A DNA stretch of 5,665 nt from Planctomycetaceae bacterium (GTDB lineage Bacteria; Planctomycetota; Planctomycetia; Planctomycetales; Planctomycetaceae), in contig JAESQE010000328.1 in NCBI GenBank assembly GCA_016765335.1, positions 1 to 5,665 of the forward strand. The letters are read 5' to 3'. This document shows positions 4,757 through 5,665 of the stretch, piece by piece. Made by a program: the position numbers and the translations under genes. Below the pieces are notes generated by a model. The model searched no databases. It saw nothing but the letters and a program-made list of their open reading frames with translations, and was not told where the DNA came from. Position 1 is the first letter of the stretch; each line of letters begins with the position of its first letter.

Positions 4757-5665
4757 GTTGGAATCGATGACAGACATCGATTTCCAATGCCCGGTTTCAT
4801 ACCTCCAGTACATTCCAATCCCGATGACAACAACATAACCAGTCACCGCAGACCATGTTGCCAGTAAATTTCCATCCCAATAAACTGAAATCAAAACTGC
4901 GGGCAGAATCAGGCAGAAGAAGCTGACTACGGCAAAGAATATCAGCGGAAAAAGAGTGTCCCCAGCACCACGAATTGCGTACCCGTAAATAATGGCAAGT
5001 ACATCGAACAAACCGTACACAGCCACGAAACGAAGCAGGACAACCACCATATCCTCCAAAGCAGCAAAGTCCTCAGCTTCTGCAAACATAGCAAAGGGGA
5101 TTAGTAACTGCCTGGGGATCAACAGGTACGCCAGGCACCAAATGCCCATATAACTTAAGCCAAGTTGCATCGCATGCTTGACTGTTTGACGAGCAAGCTC
5201 CGGCCGCCCCTCGCCAATCCGGCGACCCACAAGTGTCATCACCGCTGTCCCCAGGCCAATCATCGGGATGAACGAAAGTGAGTTAAGGTTAAAAGCCAGA
5301 TTCGTTGCAGCAAGTTGCTCTGTTCCGAGCCGTCCGACAAAAAATGCAAAAACAGCAAACCCGGCGACATCAACAAAAAGCTGAAGCCCCATCGGCAACC
5401 CATACTTAAACATTCGCAAGCACAAAGAAGTATCCAGTTTCATTTCCTTTCGCATCGGATACTTTCCGTTGCGAGTATGCTTCCAGATAAGAACGATAAA
5501 AAGCAAAGCTGCAAACACGTTCGAAACGACCGTTGCAATCGCTGCCCCCCAAATTCCAAGCATCGGAAACGGTCCGATACCAAAAATCAGCACGTAATCC
5601 AGAATCATATTTAAGAACACCGCCATCATGTTGATACCCATCACGACAGAAGTCTTTCCTATTCC
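4745..5665 (-). CDS. MATE-family efflux transporter, C-terminal part
   Basis: The last 306 residues of a multidrug and toxin extrusion (MATE, NorM/DinF-like) antiporter. Full-length members are about 440-470 residues, so roughly the first third lies beyond the right edge. The frame is open to base 5665 (GIGKTSVVMGINMM...), so the GTG at 5642-5644 is an internal valine. About eight hydrophobic segments are visible, at fragment residues 10-28, 38-61, 87-112, 126-146, 167-184, 205-227, 239-262 and 269-287, fitting TM5-TM12. Family landmarks are NMILDYVLIFG early on, LGTAVMTLVGRRIGEGRPELAR (typical 'LVGqxiGag' loop), and AIRGAGDTLFPLI (fragment 233-237 GAGDT). The family exports cationic drugs, dyes or metabolites in exchange for Na+ or H+ across the inner membrane; the substrate here is unknown. 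It ends in a short acidic tail (SNEDG) and converges with the DUF1559 gene. Confidence 0.9.
   Translation of the reverse strand, partial: GIGKTSVVMGINMMAVFLNMILDYVLIFGIGPFPMLGIWGAAIATVVSNVFAALLFIVLIWKHTRNGKYPMRKEMKLDTSLCLRMFKYGLPMGLQLFVDVAGFAVFAFFVGRLGTEQLAATNLAFNLNSLSFIPMIGLGTAVMTLVGRRIGEGRPELARQTVKHAMQLGLSYMGIWCLAYLLIPRQLLIPFAMFAEAEDFAALEDMVVVLLRFVAVYGLFDVLAIIYGYAIRGAGDTLFPLIFFAVVSFFCLILPAVLISVYWDGNLLATWSAVTGYVVVIGIGMYWRYETGHWKSMSVIDSNEDG

Noticed and set aside
5642..5644. GTG as the start of the MATE gene
   Set aside because: The frame continues to the right edge and the missing N-terminal third of the family must lie beyond it.
1..5665. A multi-gene novel system (defence, secretion or biosynthetic cluster)
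   Set aside because: Gene families are unrelated, gaps are wide, no overlaps or shared regulation are visible, and the last gene is on the opposite strand.

Overview
The window looks like an ordinary piece of chromosome from a planctomycete, probably a moderate-GC member of the Planctomycetaceae (Gimesia/Rubinisphaera-like). The evidence is a DUF1559 protein with a pseudopilin-type N-terminus, which is a hallmark paralogous family of that phylum. Supporting it are a Sec-exported protein whose C-terminal domain recalls other planctomycete secreted proteins, and an esterase-type hydrolase of a kind common in these genomes. The genus-level guess is an inference from protein flavour only.

Layout: (1) 2-325 (+) is the C-terminal end of an alpha/beta hydrolase whose nucleophile lies left of the window. 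(2) 326-516 is intergenic and holds a pair of facing, related hairpins (repeat A). (3) 517-1560 (+) is a DapA/NAL-superfamily aldolase with its Schiff-base lysine intact. (4) 1561-1660 has a plausible sigma70-type promoter and a clear ribosome binding site. (5) 1661-2401 (+) is an exported, single-haem cytochrome c'-like protein. (6) 2402-2575 is intergenic with one hairpin. (7) 2576-3532 (+) is an exported protein of unknown function that may contain a diverged internal duplication. (8) 3619-4533 (+) is the DUF1559 protein. (9) 4534-4744 is a convergent intergenic region largely filled by a second, unrelated pair of facing hairpins (repeat B), with 27-nt arms matching at 25 positions. (10) 4745-5665 (-) is the C-terminal two thirds of a MATE-family multidrug/Na+ antiporter running off the right edge.

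The genes do not form an obvious pathway. The plus-strand genes are separated by gaps of roughly 85-190 bp and look like individually transcribed units. Three consecutive products (cytochrome, unknown protein, DUF1559 protein) are exported or membrane-anchored. I found no coherent new defence, mobile or biosynthetic system. The most interesting signals are the two different REP/BIME-like hairpin doublets, both in intergenic DNA beside gene 3' ends, and the possible internal duplication in the unknown exported protein. No gap exceeds 300 bases.
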